The notes: a model not told the origin generated them from the letters alone. Shown: positions 1 to 10,820, numbered from the stretch's first letter. The stretch is DNA of 34,158 bases from Thioalkalivibrio sp. HK1 (GCA_000583135.1 JFBG01000063.1:1-34158), one strand, 5' to 3'. Translations and numbers: made by a program.

Positions 1-2379
1 CGGTGGGGGGTTCGTGAAAGACTGATTCGTCGGCTCAGGCATGCCGGATCCCGAGGGGCGGGCGGCGGGGGCGGGCGGACTTCGATGCGCACCCCCCGCT
101 TGCGGGGAATCGATGACGTTTTCGTGATCGCCGCCGATGGGATCGAGATGGCTCTCCTCTCGCCGACGGCTTCCGCCGCGCCTCCCGCGTCGAGTGCGCC
201 GGGGGCGATTGAGCCCATCGCCCGCATCGCGATCCGATGATTGATGGGCCGCCGCCGATGCCGATCCTTGCAAGGCCTCGGTGGAGCGAACTTGCGGCTC
301 CTTGGCCTCTTCCCGGGGATGCATCGCGCTCGTCGAACCGGCACTGCCTTGACGATGCCCCGCCGGTGTTCTATCCGAAGGAGGGCGTTGACGACGAGAG
401 TCCTGGCGGGGTTCTTCCCGGCTTGCAGAAGCCGCGGCCGGTCTTTCGTTCGTACGCCGTCGACGATCGCTTTCGCTCGAAGGATCGCCGCCGGTTTTTT
501 GTCCTCGCCCCCGGCCTCGCTCCGGACCCCGCCTGCCGCCTTCGCTGCGATTGGAAGAGCGCGGCCGCCGCGTTCTTCTCTCATGCGCCGGATCCTTGGC
601 TTTTTCTTGCGGCTTGGCCTCCTCCTCGGTGCGCGAGAACAATCCTTGCAGGATTCGAGACAGCCAGCCGGTCTTTTTATCCCCTTCCGACTTCGGGCCA
701 TCCGATTTCTCGGCAACCCTCGAGTCGATGTCGATCGAGGGTTGCGATGGACTCGAAGGGGGAGGCGCCGGGCTTCGGACCAATTTGACCGCCGGTTCGT
801 CCGCTCGATCTCGTGGGGTATCCGGCCGTATCTCGATGGCATCGGCGGCATCGGGGCGGCTCATCAGCTCGTAGCTCGACTGGTGATGGACCTCGTGTTC
901 GCGATTGTCTTCGCGCACTCGCTCCACCTCGTAATTCGGCAAGATCATCTGCGGATCGGGTACGAGGACGATGCGCACCTTATTGCGCCTTTCGATCTCG
1001 GAGATCCCCTCTCGCTTCTCGTTGAGGAGGAAGGAGGCGACCTCGAGCGGAAGGCGGGCGATCACCCGATTCGTCATCTCCTTCATCGCTTCCTCGTCGA
1101 GGAGTCGCAGTATCGAGAGGGAGAGGGATTCCGGCCCCCGGACGGTGCCTTGGCCGTTGCAGGTCGAGCAGGTGTGTTGGCTGGATTCGCCCAACGAGGG
1201 CCGCAAACGCTGACGCGACATCTCGAGCAATCCGAAACGCGAAATGCGTCCGAGTTGGATTCGTGCCCGATCCTCTTTGAGGGCGTCGCGCAGTCGGTTC
1301 TCGACCTCGCGTTGGTTGCGGCTCGGGGTCATGTCGATGAAGTCGATGACGATCAGCCCCCCGGCATCGCGCAGCCTCAATTGGCGACCGATCTCGTCGG
1401 CGGCTTCCAGATTCGTGCCAAGGGCGGTCTCCTCGATATCCCCGCCGCGGGTGGAGCGAGCGGAATTGACATCGATGCTGATCAACGCCTCGGTATGATC
1501 GATGACGATGCTCCCTCCCGAGGGGAGACTCACCGAGTGGGAAAAGGCGGATTCGATCTGGCTTTCGATCTGATAGCGGCTGAACAAAGGGACCCGGTCG
1601 GTATAGTGCACCACCCTCGAAGCGCTCTCGGGCATGACCTGGTTGATGAACTCCAGCGCCTCTTGGTGCACTTTGGCGTTGTCGATCAGGATCTGACCGA
1701 TATCCCGGCTGAAATAGTCCCGGATCGCCCGGATGATGATATTGCTTTCCTGATAGACGAGAAAGGGAGAGGGGCGCTCCTTGGCCGCGGCATCGATGGC
1801 GCGCCATAAGCGCAATAGATAGTCGAGATCCCGTTGCAGTTCCTCTTTGGATTTTCCGACCCCGGCGGTGCGTACGATCAAACCCATCCCCGAGGGGATT
1901 TCCAAGGCGCTGAGAACTTCGCGCAGATCGCTGCGCTCGTCCCCCTCGACCCGGCGGGAAATCCCCCCCGCCCTGGGGTTGTTGGGCATCAATACCAAAT
2001 AGCGTCCGGCCAGACTCGGAAAGGTGGTGAGCGCCGCTCCTTTACGGCCCCGCTCTTCCTTTTCCACTTGCACGAGGAGCTCCATGCCCTCGACCAGAGT
2101 GTCGCGCACCGAAGCGGGTTGGCCCGCCGCATTCTTGCGTCCGGCGCAATATTCATGAGCCACTTCCTTGAAGGGGAGGAAGCCATGCCGCTCCGCACCG
2201 TAATCCACGAAAGCCGCTTCGAGGCTGGGCTCGACTCTGACGACCTTCGCTTTGTAGATACTGGCTTTTCGTTGCCCTCTGGCGGCAACTTCGATATCGA
2301 GATCGTAGAGGAATTGTCCATCCACCATCGCAACCCGGCATTCCTCGGGCTGGGTTGCGTTGATCAGCATACGTTTCAT
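1..2379 (-). CDS. rne: Ribonuclease E, 3' end cut by window edge
   Basis: Endoribonuclease that starts mRNA decay and matures rRNA and tRNA, and in gammaproteobacteria scaffolds the RNA degradosome at the inner membrane. The frame opens at an ATG at 2379 ([13 protein letters not shown], almost the E. coli start) and stays open for 793 codons to base 1 without a stop, so the C-terminus lies outside. Key residues fall at the same numbers as in E. coli RNase E: the catalytic aspartates D303 (in ISIDVNSAR) and D346 (in LIVIDFIDM), and the zinc-link cysteines C404 and C407 (CSTC). The S1 domain lies in roughly the first 125 residues. After about residue 510 the sequence becomes low-complexity and charged, with an arginine-rich stretch near residues 727-745 ([10 protein letters not shown]) that fits the RNA-binding part of the tail. 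No clear Shine-Dalgarno sequence precedes the start. The gene is divergent from rluC, as in many gammaproteobacteria. A long plus-strand open frame over 241-1809 is only its shadow. Confidence 0.96.
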   Translation of the reverse strand, partial: MKRMLINATQPEECRVAMVDGQFLYDLDIEVAARGQRKASIYKAKVVRVEPSLEAAFVDYGAERHGFLPFKEVAHEYCAGRKNAAGQPASVRDTLVEGMELLVQVEKEERGRKGAALTTFPSLAGRYLVLMPNNPRAGGISRRVEGDERSDLREVLSALEIPSGMGLIVRTAGVGKSKEELQRDLDYLLRLWRAIDAAAKERPSPFLVYQESNIIIRAIRDYFSRDIGQILIDNAKVHQEALEFINQVMPESASRVVHYTDRVPLFSRYQIESQIESAFSHSVSLPSGGSIVIDHTEALISIDVNSARSTRGGDIEETALGTNLEAADEIGRQLRLRDAGGLIVIDFIDMTPSRNQREVENRLRDALKEDRARIQLGRISRFGLLEMSRQRLRPSLGESSQHTCSTCNGQGTVRGPESLSLSILRLLDEEAMKEMTNRVIARLPLEVASFLLNEKREGISEIERRNKVRIVLVPDPQMILPNYEVERVREDNREHEVHHQSSYELMSRPDAADAIEIRPDTPRDRADEPAVKLVRSPAPPPSSPSQPSIDIDSRVAEKSDGPKSEGDKKTGWLSRILQGLFSRTEEEAKPQEKAKDPAHERRTRRPRSSNRSEGGRRGPERGRGRGQKTGGDPSSESDRRRRTNERPAAASASREEPRQDSRRQRPPSDRTPAGHRQGSAGSTSAMHPREEAKEPQVRSTEALQGSASAAAHQSSDRDAGDGLNRPRRTRRGRRGGSRRREESHLDPIGGDHENVIDSPQAGGAHRSPPAPAARPSGSGMPEPTNQSFTNPPP

Positions 2380-3602
2380 TGACGTTGAGTCCGGTCAGAC
2401 GCCGCCGCCGCGGCATTCATCGACCGAAAACGAGGAGAAGATCGAAGAGGGGATGTATGTATCGAAGGCATAAGGATGGCATTCAAGGATGATGACGCTT
2501 TTACCGGGCATCGGGGTTTTATTTTCCAAAGATCCCCGTTATCGCCCTATCCGACCGATCGTTTCATCGGATCCGTCGGGAGCGCACCGAAATCACGATA
2601 TCCCTTCATCTCAAGGAGCCTGCCTTTCAAAGGGCTTTGCTTGAAATCGGGCTACAACAACCTTGAATGCTCGATCCTTATCCGTGTTTCCAAAGCCCCG
2701 GATGAGGCAATAGACTCTTGTTTCGCCCAAGGGGGTGTCAGATCCGACCTCGGGCATCATCGTCTTTCAACCGGCCTTGCCATTACCTGAAGAGCCATCC
2801 GGGCTTTCGTTCACTTTGCCATCTTTACATGTCGTCATGCACATTGATCGTGCGCGACAGGTTCTTGATCGATGGATGATCCGCCACTTCGCCTGCCTCT
2901 CGATTCGGGCTTCGGATCGTCGTCTTCGAAGTCCCGCATCGCGTAGGGGGAAGGTATATCCGGCGGCGGCGATCCTAAGCATTGCCGCGGACATCGTTCT
3001 TCGGCCCCGAGGATCAAGTCGATCCTTCGTCGATGCCGCCCTTGTCGTGCATGGTCGACAACCAAGTACCATGCGACAAAGGGATGCTCTCGACGATTCT
3101 TTAGAATCCTGTCGTTGACTCCCGTTCTTCGCTTCGCCTGCGTTTCGGCGTCGCGTTGATGATTCGACGTTCGAAAAAAAATCGTTTCCTCGATCTCGGG
3201 GCATGCCGATATTGAATTCGGCACCTGCCAATTCTCGATGATCGTCGATAAGCGATCGTTTCTTCGATATCCGGCATTTTGGGCAGCGTCGACGGCAATG
3301 CCGACAGTCACGCTTGGCAGATTCGCTCGTATAATCCTCGGATCGTCTACATCATCGATCGTCCATCTCCCGCTCGTACTTTTTATTTCGATGACGAGGG
3401 GCGAGCGCTTTTTTCCGCGATAAAAATTCATCGACGGAGGGGCGTTCGGATGCCGGGGCCGAATGCCCAAAGCAATATAACAGATTATCGGGTTTTTTTC
3501 CAGCCCCCCCCCGAGAGGCTATCGACTATCGGTGCTATCTTGGAAAAGTGCGTCTTCGGGAAGCCAAAGAGCTGCGTTGTTCGAACTGATACGGTGTCGT
3601 CG
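2380..3602. other. Long intergenic region between divergent rne and rluC
   Basis: About 1.2 kb with no gene I can support. Several open frames of 60-210 codons exist on both strands, but none has a convincing ribosome-binding site, a recognisable family or a protein-like composition. The DNA is rich in GATCG words and has a run of nine C's near 3504-3512. By position it must hold the promoters of rne and rluC. In E. coli a long rne 5' leader mediates autoregulation, so part of this region may be a transcribed rne leader; that is inference, as I see no diagnostic stem-loop. Confidence 0.6.
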
Positions 3603-4631
3603 ATGAATCGTCCGGCGAGAGGGTCTTTCGAGGGGATGCGCTACGAAGCCGCACAGCGGGTCGTCGTGGACGAGGACTTTTCCGGGCAGAGGATCGACAA
3701 CTACCTGATGGGCCGGCTCAAGGGAGTGCCGCGCCCCCATATCTATCGTCTCTTGCGTCGAGGCGAAGTACGGGTCAATCGGGCCAGGGTGCGACAGCAC
3801 TATCGATTGGCGACGGGGGATCTGGTGCGCATCCCTCCGCTGCGTTTCAATCCCGAGAGCGAACCCGCTCGCTCCCCGACCCCCTCCGACAAGCGCATGA
3901 TCGAACGAGCGATCCTGCACGAGGACGAGCGCTTGATCGTGCTCGACAAGCCCTCGGGGATCGCGGTGCACGGCGGCAGCGGCATCGACTTCGGGGTGAT
4001 CGAATCTTTGAGGGCGTTGCGACCGGATTTGCGGCGCTTGGAGTTGGTGCATCGTCTCGATCGAGACACTTCGGGTTGTTTGGTGATCGCCGTCGATCGC
4101 ACGACATTGAAGGAATTGCACAAGGCCATCCGTCAAGGCAGCGTGCGCAAGGAATATCTTTTGCTGGTGAAGGGAGATTGCGGCTCGAAGCCCTTGGTCT
4201 GCGATGCCCCGTTGAAGCGCGAGGAACGACATCATCTCGATCGCATCGTGAGGGTCGATTCCACGGGAAAACCCTCTCGCACCCGTTTCGAGCCCTTGGC
4301 GAGGGGGGAGATCGCAAGCCTCGTACGGGCCCGTCCCCTTACCGGCCGCACCCATCAGATCCGGGTCCATGCAGCGAGCCTCGGCCTTTTTTTGGCCGGC
4401 GATCGCAAGTACGGCGATCGCGCATTCAATCGACGAATGCGCGATCTCGGCTTGCATCGCCTGTTCTTGCATGCATCATCGATCACGCTGCCGATGAGCA
4501 AGGGATCGGATGGGTCGGGTGATTTGCGAATGCGCTTTCATGCGCCTTTGGGCGAGGATCTGAAGTCGTCGCTGACGGCTTCGGGTCTTCGCCATCCGCA
4601 TGCCGAAAACGACGCCGATCGACACGCTTGA
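3603..4631 (+). CDS. rluC: 23S rRNA pseudouridine synthase RluC
   Basis: Pseudouridine synthase of the RluA/RluC family; E. coli RluC makes pseudouridines 955, 2504 and 2580 of 23S rRNA. The 342-residue product has an N-terminal S4 RNA-binding domain (about residues 28-85, including GQRIDNYL and RGEVRVNRARV) followed by the synthase domain. The catalytic motif HRLDRDTSG carries the nucleophilic aspartate, and KPSGIAVHGGSG and LTGRTHQIRVH are also typical. Length is close to the 319 residues of E. coli. The frame extends upstream to 3279, but homology begins only near RVVVDEDFSGQRID, so I chose the ATG at 3603. The ATG at 3636 is an equally possible start, since neither has a clear ribosome-binding site. 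The neighbour rne is the usual one. Confidence 0.93.
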   Translation: MNRPARGSFEGMRYEAAQRVVVDEDFSGQRIDNYLMGRLKGVPRPHIYRLLRRGEVRVNRARVRQHYRLATGDLVRIPPLRFNPESEPARSPTPSDKRMIERAILHEDERLIVLDKPSGIAVHGGSGIDFGVIESLRALRPDLRRLELVHRLDRDTSGCLVIAVDRTTLKELHKAIRQGSVRKEYLLLVKGDCGSKPLVCDAPLKREERHHLDRIVRVDSTGKPSRTRFEPLARGEIASLVRARPLTGRTHQIRVHAASLGLFLAGDRKYGDRAFNRRMRDLGLHRLFLHASSITLPMSKGSDGSGDLRMRFHAPLGEDLKSSLTASGLRHPHAENDADRHA

Positions 4632-4660
4632 TCGATCGGATCCCGATCCCTTTCGAAGCG

Positions 4661-4688
4661 CCATCGAGATTTCGAGGATGGTTTTTTT
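4661..4688 (+). terminator. Possible weak intrinsic terminator after rluC
   Basis: Thirty bases after the rluC stop, CCATC (4661-4665) can pair with GATGG (4677-4681), followed directly by seven T's (4682-4688). The stem is only five pairs with an 11-base loop, so the call rests mainly on position and the T run. Confidence 0.35.
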
Positions 4689-5442
4689 CGGCGGGGCTTC
4701 GAGGCTTCGTATCGAAGCGATAGGGCGTAAGGACAGTATCGTTCGCCTACGGGCATTGGCCATATCCGAGATGGATCGATAACGGGACAATTTTCACATT
4801 CACGGATCATCGATCGTTGAATGTATGGAGCGATCGCCGTTGTCAAGATCGATCGGATGACCCTTCAATCCCGTCATCGTCGATCGTTGGATGGAGGAAA
4901 TCATTGCCGATCTCGGTGATCTCGCTATTTGAAAATCATATTGCTCTTATATAGATAACCCCGTTGCCATAGAGATGATCCACCCGAAAATGTTCGATAT
5001 CGGATCGATTTAGATATTGAATATGATTGATATATCCTTTTATACCCCCGTCAATGGATCGTCATTCAATCGATATTGTAATCGCCCATCGCATCGATCC
5101 GCCGAGAGACGGCGGGGTTCGACCCCCGCCTCTTTACTTGTCGTTTAGGCCCACCGGCATCGATCCGCAAGCATATCCTGCGAGACATTCGCAATCTCGA
5201 TGGGATATCGTCATCGAAAGGATATCATCGATGAGCCCGCAAGGATAGGGCCATGATAGACTTTGCTTGGAAAAAGATGTCGATATCCGCCGATCCTTGT
5301 CGATCGAAAGAGGCGTCGGTCGATGGATCGGTCGAAAAAAGCGCATTCCCGCCATTTCGATCCTTCGAATATCCTTTTGATCGAGGCATGAAGCGGCCGA
5401 TCCTCGGGCTCGGTCGCAGGTAGCCGACGAGGGCGTTTTTCC
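4689..5442. other. Intergenic region without a supported gene
   Basis: About 750 bases between rluC and sppA. The part around 4920-5050 is visibly AT-rich, while the flanks are full of GATCG and ATCGAT words. Many gammaproteobacteria have a HAD-family phosphatase gene here; I find no trace of HAD motifs. The AT-rich part could contain the sppA promoter, but I cannot point to a convincing -35/-10 pair. Confidence 0.5.
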
Positions 5443-6486
5443 GTGAATGACGATTTCACAGACCCCTACGATTCCGCATCTGCCTACGGCCCTTCCTCGG
5501 CAACGGGAAAAGGGGGTGCCTCGGGCGATCATGCCCGCGGGGAAAGGGAACTGCTCGCCCGCTTGGCCTTCGCCTCCCTTGAAGAGCAGCGAGCCGCCCG
5601 TAGGTGGCGTATCGCCTTTCGCTTGATATTCTTGGGTCTTTTTCTCGGAGTCGGATTTTTATTGATCCCCGATGATTTCGAGGCCGATACCGTCCCCGGC
5701 GGACGACATACCGCGCTGATCGATATTTACGGGGAGATCGCCGATTGGAGCGATGCCAGCGCCGATCTCGTCAACGATGGATTGCGAGCGGCCTTCGAAC
5801 ACGAGGATACCGCCGCGATCATCTTGCGGATCAACAGTCCCGGGGGAAGCCCGGTGCAAGCGGGCATCATCTACGATGAGATCTTGAGGCTGCGCGCGAT
5901 ATATCCCGATATTTCGGTCTATGCGGTGATTGTCGATATCGGGGCCTCCGCCGCCTATTATGTGGCGGCCGCCGCCGATATCATCCATGCCAACCGTGCC
6001 AGTCTCGTCGGCTCGATCGGAGTCAAGATCGAGGATTTCGGTTTCGACGAGGCGATGGAGGAATGGGGGATCGAAAGGCGAGTTTTCACCTCCGGCGATG
6101 ACAAGCAATTCCTCGATCCCTTTTCCCCGCTCGAAGAAAAGGATGCCCTTCGAGCGCAAATCCTGATCGAGCAGGTGCATCGACAATTCGTCGAGGCCGT
6201 CGAACAAGGACGGGGGGAGCGCTTGCGGCCGCGGGGTATCGATATTTTCAGCGGCGCTTTTTGGACCGGGGAGGAGGCCCTCTCGTTGGGCTTGATCGAC
6301 GGTCTGCGCAGCGTCGACGACGTGGCGCGGGAAATCATCGGGGTCGAGGAGATTGCCGACTTCACCGTCTATCCGACCTACGACTACATCGATATCCTCG
6401 ACGATCTCGCTCAGACCCTGACGAGGATCGGAATCGTGAGCGAAGATCCGGCTTCGGCGTTCTCCCGCCCCCCGACGATTCGCTGA
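5443..6486 (+). CDS. sppA: Signal peptide peptidase SppA, short type (S49)
   Basis: Membrane-anchored serine protease of family S49 that degrades cleaved signal peptides. The 347-residue product has a polar N-terminus, one transmembrane segment at about residues 56-76 and a single protease domain, so it is the short form like B. subtilis SppA rather than the duplicated E. coli form. The expected Ser/Lys pair is visible: S169 in GASAAYYVA and K221 in SGDDKQFLDPF, 52 residues apart, the same spacing as S147/K199 in B. subtilis. ASLVGSIGV (186-194) and RINSPGGSP (129-137) are other family motifs. The usual ASGGYY is ASAAYY here. The start is a GTG at 5443 with ACGAGGG about ten bases upstream. 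It is convergent with maf. Confidence 0.92.
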   Translation: MNDDFTDPYDSASAYGPSSATGKGGASGDHARGERELLARLAFASLEEQRAARRWRIAFRLIFLGLFLGVGFLLIPDDFEADTVPGGRHTALIDIYGEIADWSDASADLVNDGLRAAFEHEDTAAIILRINSPGGSPVQAGIIYDEILRLRAIYPDISVYAVIVDIGASAAYYVAAAADIIHANRASLVGSIGVKIEDFGFDEAMEEWGIERRVFTSGDDKQFLDPFSPLEEKDALRAQILIEQVHRQFVEAVEQGRGERLRPRGIDIFSGAFWTGEEALSLGLIDGLRSVDDVAREIIGVEEIADFTVYPTYDYIDILDDLAQTLTRIGIVSEDPASAFSRPPTIR

Positions 6487-6617
6487 CGATGGCCTCTCTC
6501 GCCGCCATCGCCCATCGTCCCCGTCGATACCGGGGTATCGGCATGCAGCCCGTCGCGTAGCCGTCGAGGGGACGACAATCTCGCAAGAGAAATCGGTCGA
6601 TCCTTATCCGCAGCGAA

Positions 6618-7226
6618 CTATTTCTCCTGCCCGCTCTTCGATAGCACCGACAGCGGATCGAATCCGGCGTTGCGCAGCATCGCGCACAGGCGAATCATCG
6701 GCAAGCCGAGCAAGGCCGTGGGATCGGGTCCCCTCGTTTCCTCGAAGATGGTGCAGCCCAAACGCTCCGCCTTGAATCCCCCGGCGCAGTCGAAGGCTCG
6801 CTCGTGCGCGACATAAGATGCGATATCGTCTTCGCTCAGGGTGCGCAATTTGACGCCAAAGGGCACCGCATCGACCTGCATCTGGTTGCTTTGCGCATCG
6901 ATGAGCGCGATCCCGGTGTGAAATTCCATCCACTTTCCGCTCGCCGAACGCAGCTGATCGAGGTTCTCGGCGTGGCCCCCGGGTTTGCCTAACAAGCGCT
7001 CGTCGACCGTCGCCACTTGATCGGAGCCGATGACCAAGCCCTTTTCCAACCCCCTTGCCACCGCCTGCGCCTTTTCCATCGACAGGCGCATTGCAAGGGC
7101 TTTCGGAGTCTCATGGGCAAGCGGGCTTTCGTCTATATCGGGAGGCATCACCGTGAAGGCAAGACCTAGCCTTGCAAGCAACGATCGACGAGAAGGCGAG
7201 GAAGAGGCCAGGATCAACGGGGGCAT
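6618..7226 (-). CDS. yceF: Maf-like nucleotide pyrophosphatase (YceF type)
   Basis: House-cleaning nucleoside triphosphate pyrophosphatase of the Maf family; the YceF branch prefers 7-methyl-GTP. The 202-residue product starts LILASSSPSRRSLL, the Maf signature that holds the phosphates, and has VIGSDQVA (about residues 65-72) with the conserved acidic residue, plus TALLGLPMIRL near the C-terminus. The ATG at 7226 follows AAGGAAG at six bases. In E. coli yceF is divergent from yceD-rpmF, exactly the arrangement here; the 222-base gap at 7227-7448 should hold promoters for both directions. Confidence 0.93.
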   Translation of the reverse strand: MPPLILASSSPSRRSLLARLGLAFTVMPPDIDESPLAHETPKALAMRLSMEKAQAVARGLEKGLVIGSDQVATVDERLLGKPGGHAENLDQLRSASGKWMEFHTGIALIDAQSNQMQVDAVPFGVKLRTLSEDDIASYVAHERAFDCAGGFKAERLGCTIFEETRGPDPTALLGLPMIRLCAMLRNAGFDPLSVLSKSGQEK

Positions 7227-7448
7227 CGAGGCTTCCTTTTTTGTCGGGCCCGTGGCCGAAGGAGGGGATCGGGAACGATCATGACGATCCTTTCGAGGAA
7301 AAAGTCACAAAAAAAGCCAAGTCATCGTTCATCGCCATCTTAGGCATCCGGCGCATGATGCCGGTCGATAAGCGGCCTCGATCCGGGTCGGTCTTCGAAC
7401 CCGCCGCCGCCCGCCATGTTGTCCAAATCCGCTACCATCTTCGAAATC

Positions 7449-8030
7449 ATGAACTTAGATCCCTTCTCGATGCCCTTGGAAGTCGATGATCTCGCCGCTC
7501 GCCGGGCGACGCTCGAAGGGGAGGTATCGCCCTCGTCGATGCCCCGTCTTTCGGCACAGTGCCTTGAGGGGATCGCCTTTGGGATCGTTCGCTTTTCGTC
7601 AGAGCCCATCCGCTACCGCCTCGAATTCCGGCGCGACGATGGCGGTGCGCTGCGGCTTCGTGTCGGGATATGCGCCACTGTGGTCCTGCGTTGTCAGCGT
7701 TGTTTGGAACCCTTCGACCATCGGATCGACACCCGATCGCATTTTCGGATCCTAAGCCGCAAGGAGGATATGCAAGCCGATCCGAGTGCGGATTCAAGGG
7801 CATCCGAGATCCTGTATTGTCCCGAAGGACGGCTGATGCTCGAGGAGGTGATCGAGGACGAGATCCTGCTCGCTTTGCCCGATATCCCCAAGCATGAGGA
7901 GGGGTCTTTGCCCGAAGGCGAGATCTGCCGGATACCGACGCTCGCCGCCATCGATCCCGCCCCGTCGAACTCCGCCGATCCCGCTCGCAGTCCTTTCGCC
8001 GCCTTGGATTCTCTCATCGAAAAACGCTGA
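7449..8030 (+). CDS. yceD: YceD/DUF177 23S rRNA accumulation protein
   Basis: DUF177 family protein, needed in bacteria and plants for normal 23S rRNA accumulation; its biochemical role is not settled. The product is about 193 residues. The family signature is the CxxC-like LRCQRCLEPFDH segment in the middle and the acidic LMLEEVIEDEILLALPDIPKH segment, followed by PFAALDSL near the end, matching E. coli YceD. I chose the ATG at 7449 (MNLDPFSMPLEVDD) because the family starts with a short MxLPLxLD-like segment; an in-frame start at 7416 and another at 7470 are possible. Coupling to rpmF immediately downstream is conserved and probably lets both respond to ribosome production. Confidence 0.9.
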   Translation: MNLDPFSMPLEVDDLAARRATLEGEVSPSSMPRLSAQCLEGIAFGIVRFSSEPIRYRLEFRRDDGGALRLRVGICATVVLRCQRCLEPFDHRIDTRSHFRILSRKEDMQADPSADSRASEILYCPEGRLMLEEVIEDEILLALPDIPKHEEGSLPEGEICRIPTLAAIDPAPSNSADPARSPFAALDSLIEKR

Positions 8031-8215
8031 AAGAACGCCGAAAGAGCATCCGATTCGGATGTCTTGTCGGGATCCATCGCTCACCCTCATCATTCCTCTC
8101 GTCAAGAGAAATCGCCCTTGGGAGACTCCTTGCAAGGCATCGGCGGGCGGTCGGTCGAGACTTCACATTACAATAGCGCCTTTGGAGCCCCATTTTTTTC
8201 AGGAGAGCCGAGACC

Positions 8216-8410
8216 ATGGCCGTTCAGCAGAATAAAAAATCCCCTTCGAAACGCGGTATGCGTCGAGCCCACGATCGTCTTCGTTCCCAGACCACCGCCG
8301 TGGATCCCGAAACCGGCGAGGTGCATCTTCGACACCATGTCAGCCCCGATGGCTATTACCGGGGGCGCAAGGTCATCCGCACCGAAGAAGACGATCCGCA
8401 GGATCGTTGA
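8216..8410 (+). CDS. rpmF: 50S ribosomal protein L32
   Basis: Small basic protein of the large ribosomal subunit. The 64-residue product begins [20 protein letters not shown] and has [18 protein letters not shown], both nearly identical to E. coli L32. It is of the zinc-free type: none of the four cysteines of the CxxC form is present. The acidic tail EEDDPQDR is a few residues longer than in E. coli. AGGAGA at 8201-8206 lies nine bases before the ATG. Confidence 0.97.
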   Translation: MAVQQNKKSPSKRGMRRAHDRLRSQTTAVDPETGEVHLRHHVSPDGYYRGRKVIRTEEDDPQDR

Positions 8411-8625
8411 GCCTCGATCCGCCCGCCCGCCGAATCTTGAACGAAGCGCATGATCGAAGGGGCCTCGAAGCGAGCGGGGCTATCTTTCGGCGATACGAGC
8501 CCCGAGACATTCCGGATGCCCCGCAAGACCCTCATGTCCTGCCCGAGGGTGTTCGGGTGTGGTTCGGGTCGCGTTTTCGACCCCGATCTCGAGGGTGCTG
8601 CGCCTGATCCGAGGGCTTGATCTCG

Positions 8626-9708
8626 ATGACCGCGAATATCACGATCGCCGTCGATGCGATGGGAGGGGATCATGGCCCGCAGGTCGTGGTCCCCGCAGCC
8701 TTGGGGATCGTCGCCGAGCGGGATGATGTGGATCTGATCCTATGCGGGGATCGATCGGCGATCGAGTCCAAACTCGAGGCTTCGTCGCGCTCTCGGCGTC
8801 TTCGTATCCAACATGCTCCCGAAGTGGTGGAGATGGACGAGCCACCGGCGAGGGCACTGCGTTCGAAGCGCGAGTCGTCGATGCGTTTGGCCATCGATTT
8901 GGTGCACGAAGGCCAAGCCGATGCCTGCATCAGCGCTGGCAATACCGGCGCGTTGATGGCCATCGCCCGTTTCGTCCTCAAGACCCTGCCCGGTGTTTCC
9001 CGCCCCGCCATCATCTCCGCTTTGCCCACGATCCGAGGACAAACCCATGTTCTGGATCTGGGGGCGAATATCGAATCCCCCCCCCGCCACTTACTGGAAT
9101 TCGCGGTGATGGGGTCGGCACTGACCAGCGCGGTGGACGAGATCGATCGCCCCCGGGTCGGGCTGCTCAATATCGGTCAGGAAGTCATCAAGGGCAACGA
9201 GCAGGTGCGCGAAGCGGCGCAGCTGTTGGAAAAGAGCGATCTCAACTACATCGGTTTCGTCGAGGGGGATGGTATCTACCAAGGCGCGGCCGATGTGGTG
9301 GTCTGCGATGGCTTTGTCGGCAATATCGCCTTGAAGTCGAGCGAGGGGGTGGCGCGCATGATCTCCGATATCGCTCGCCGCGAATTCCGGCGCAACCCCG
9401 TTACCCGTCTTGCAGGCTTGCTGGCGAGCCCGGTATTGCGCTCGGTGGGTCGCCGCATGGACCCTCGCCGATATAACGGTGCGAGCTTCGTGGGTTTGCG
9501 CAAAATCGTGATCAAGAGCCACGGGAGTGCGGATGTCGTCGCTTGGCGGCGGGCGATCCTCGAAGCCGTCGCCGAAACCGGCAAGAATGTCCCGGGTCGG
9601 ATCGGCGAGGATATCGCCGCCTCTCTCGATGCGGTTGAAAATCTCTGCGAGCCCTCCTTGGGCGATACCGATACCTCCGCCGACATGGCGATCGGAGAGG
9701 AGGCGTGA
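8626..9708 (+). CDS. plsX: Phosphate acyltransferase PlsX
   Basis: Peripheral membrane enzyme that converts acyl-ACP and phosphate to acyl-phosphate for PlsY, linking fatty-acid to phospholipid synthesis. The 360-residue product starts [15 protein letters not shown], the hallmark of the family, and has [11 protein letters not shown] (about residues 104-114), LLNIGQE and [17 protein letters not shown] at 8617 is in frame, but GAGGG at 8611-8615 is ideally spaced for the ATG at 8626, so I use that. The coding sequence contains a run of nine C's (9077-9085). The stop overlaps the fabH start as GTGA, which suggests translational coupling. Confidence 0.95.
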   Translation: MTANITIAVDAMGGDHGPQVVVPAALGIVAERDDVDLILCGDRSAIESKLEASSRSRRLRIQHAPEVVEMDEPPARALRSKRESSMRLAIDLVHEGQADACISAGNTGALMAIARFVLKTLPGVSRPAIISALPTIRGQTHVLDLGANIESPPRHLLEFAVMGSALTSAVDEIDRPRVGLLNIGQEVIKGNEQVREAAQLLEKSDLNYIGFVEGDGIYQGAADVVVCDGFVGNIALKSSEGVARMISDIARREFRRNPVTRLAGLLASPVLRSVGRRMDPRRYNGASFVGLRKIVIKSHGSADVVAWRRAILEAVAETGKNVPGRIGEDIAASLDAVENLCEPSLGDTDTSADMAIGEEA

Positions 9709-10697
9709 TCTATCCTCGCATCATCGGTACCGGCTCGTGTTTGCCGGAGCGAATTCTCACCAACGAGGTGCTTGCGCGGGATCTCGATACCAGCGACGAC
9801 TGGATTCGAGAGCGAACCGGTATCCGTCGGCGACATCTGGTCGCCGACGATCAAACGACCGTGGATCTGGCCGAAGGAGCGGCGCGAAACGCCCTCGCCG
9901 CCGCCGGGGTGGAGGCATCCACGTTGGATCTGATCGTGGTCGGAACCGCGACTCCGGATCGAATCTATCCCTCGACCGCCTGCCGCTTGCAGGCTCGAAT
10001 CGGGGCCATGGGCTGCACCGCCTTCGATGTGCAAGCGGTCTGCACCGGTTTTATCTATGCCTTGGGGGTCGCCGAGAAATTCGTGCGGGCGAAGAGCGCA
10101 AAGCGGGTGCTGGTGGTCGGCGCCGATACCCATTCTCGCCTTCTGGATTGGTCGGACCGCTCGACCTGCGTGCTTTTCGGAGACGGAGCGGGGGCGGTGG
10201 TATTGGAAGCCTCTTCGACCCCCGGGGTGCTCTCGACCCATCTTCATGCCGACGGCAGCGGCGAATCGCTGCTTTATGTCGAGGGCGGGACTCCGCATGG
10301 CAAGGTCGCCATCGAGGGTCCGCCGGATGCCAAAGCACCGGCGGGCAAGGCGCGCACGATGATGAAGGGCAAGGAGGTTTTTCGCTTCGCGGTGCGGGCT
10401 TTGGGCCGGATCGTGGAGGAGACCTTGAGCGCCAACGGGATCGATCAATCCCGGATCGATTGGTTGATCCCCCATCAGGCGAATATTCGCATCATCGAGG
10501 CCACCACGCGTCAGCTCGGGATATCGATGGACAAGGTGATCGTCACCGTCGGCGAGCACGGCAACACCTCCGCCGCCTCGGTGCCCTTGGCCCTCGACAC
10601 CGCGGTGCGCGACGGTCGCATCGAACCGGGTCAGATGCTCCTTCTCGAGGCCTTCGGCGGTGGATTCACGTGGGGTTCGGCCTTGGTGCGTTATTGA
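9705..10697 (+). CDS. fabH: 3-oxoacyl-ACP synthase III (FabH)
   Basis: Starts fatty-acid synthesis by condensing acetyl-CoA with malonyl-ACP. The 330-residue product has the Cys-His-Asn triad: C113 in [13 protein letters not shown]257 in IPHQANIRI and N287 in [10 protein letters not shown]. The C-terminal [13 protein letters not shown] is also typical. The start is a GTG at 9705 overlapping the plsX stop, with GGAGAGGA just upstream. Confidence 0.96.
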   Translation: MIYPRIIGTGSCLPERILTNEVLARDLDTSDDWIRERTGIRRRHLVADDQTTVDLAEGAARNALAAAGVEASTLDLIVVGTATPDRIYPSTACRLQARIGAMGCTAFDVQAVCTGFIYALGVAEKFVRAKSAKRVLVVGADTHSRLLDWSDRSTCVLFGDGAGAVVLEASSTPGVLSTHLHADGSGESLLYVEGGTPHGKVAIEGPPDAKAPAGKARTMMKGKEVFRFAVRALGRIVEETLSANGIDQSRIDWLIPHQANIRIIEATTRQLGISMDKVIVTVGEHGNTSAASVPLALDTAVRDGRIEPGQMLLLEAFGGGFTWGSALVRY

Positions 10698-10820
10698 GCG
10701 ATTGATCCGGCCGAAGGGGGCGCCTTGCCCGTCCATCCGAATCGGGTCGGCGTGCGCTGCGGGCATTCAAAGGCCGGGCGACTCTTTTTCGAAGGCGAAA
10801 GAACGAGGTTATTTCGATCG

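Noticed and set aside
241..1809. Plus-strand open frame of 522 codons
   Set aside because: It lies exactly antisense to the RNase E catalytic and linker region in the same codon register, has no family motif, and rne is supported by exact active-site positions.
2476..3118. Small open frames in the rne-rluC gap as genes
   Set aside because: No ribosome-binding site, no recognisable domain and composition like random translation of GATCG-rich DNA.
6525..6540. Hairpin CGATACC/GGTATCG between convergent sppA and maf as a terminator
   Set aside because: The loop is too tight for the full stem and no T run follows on either strand.
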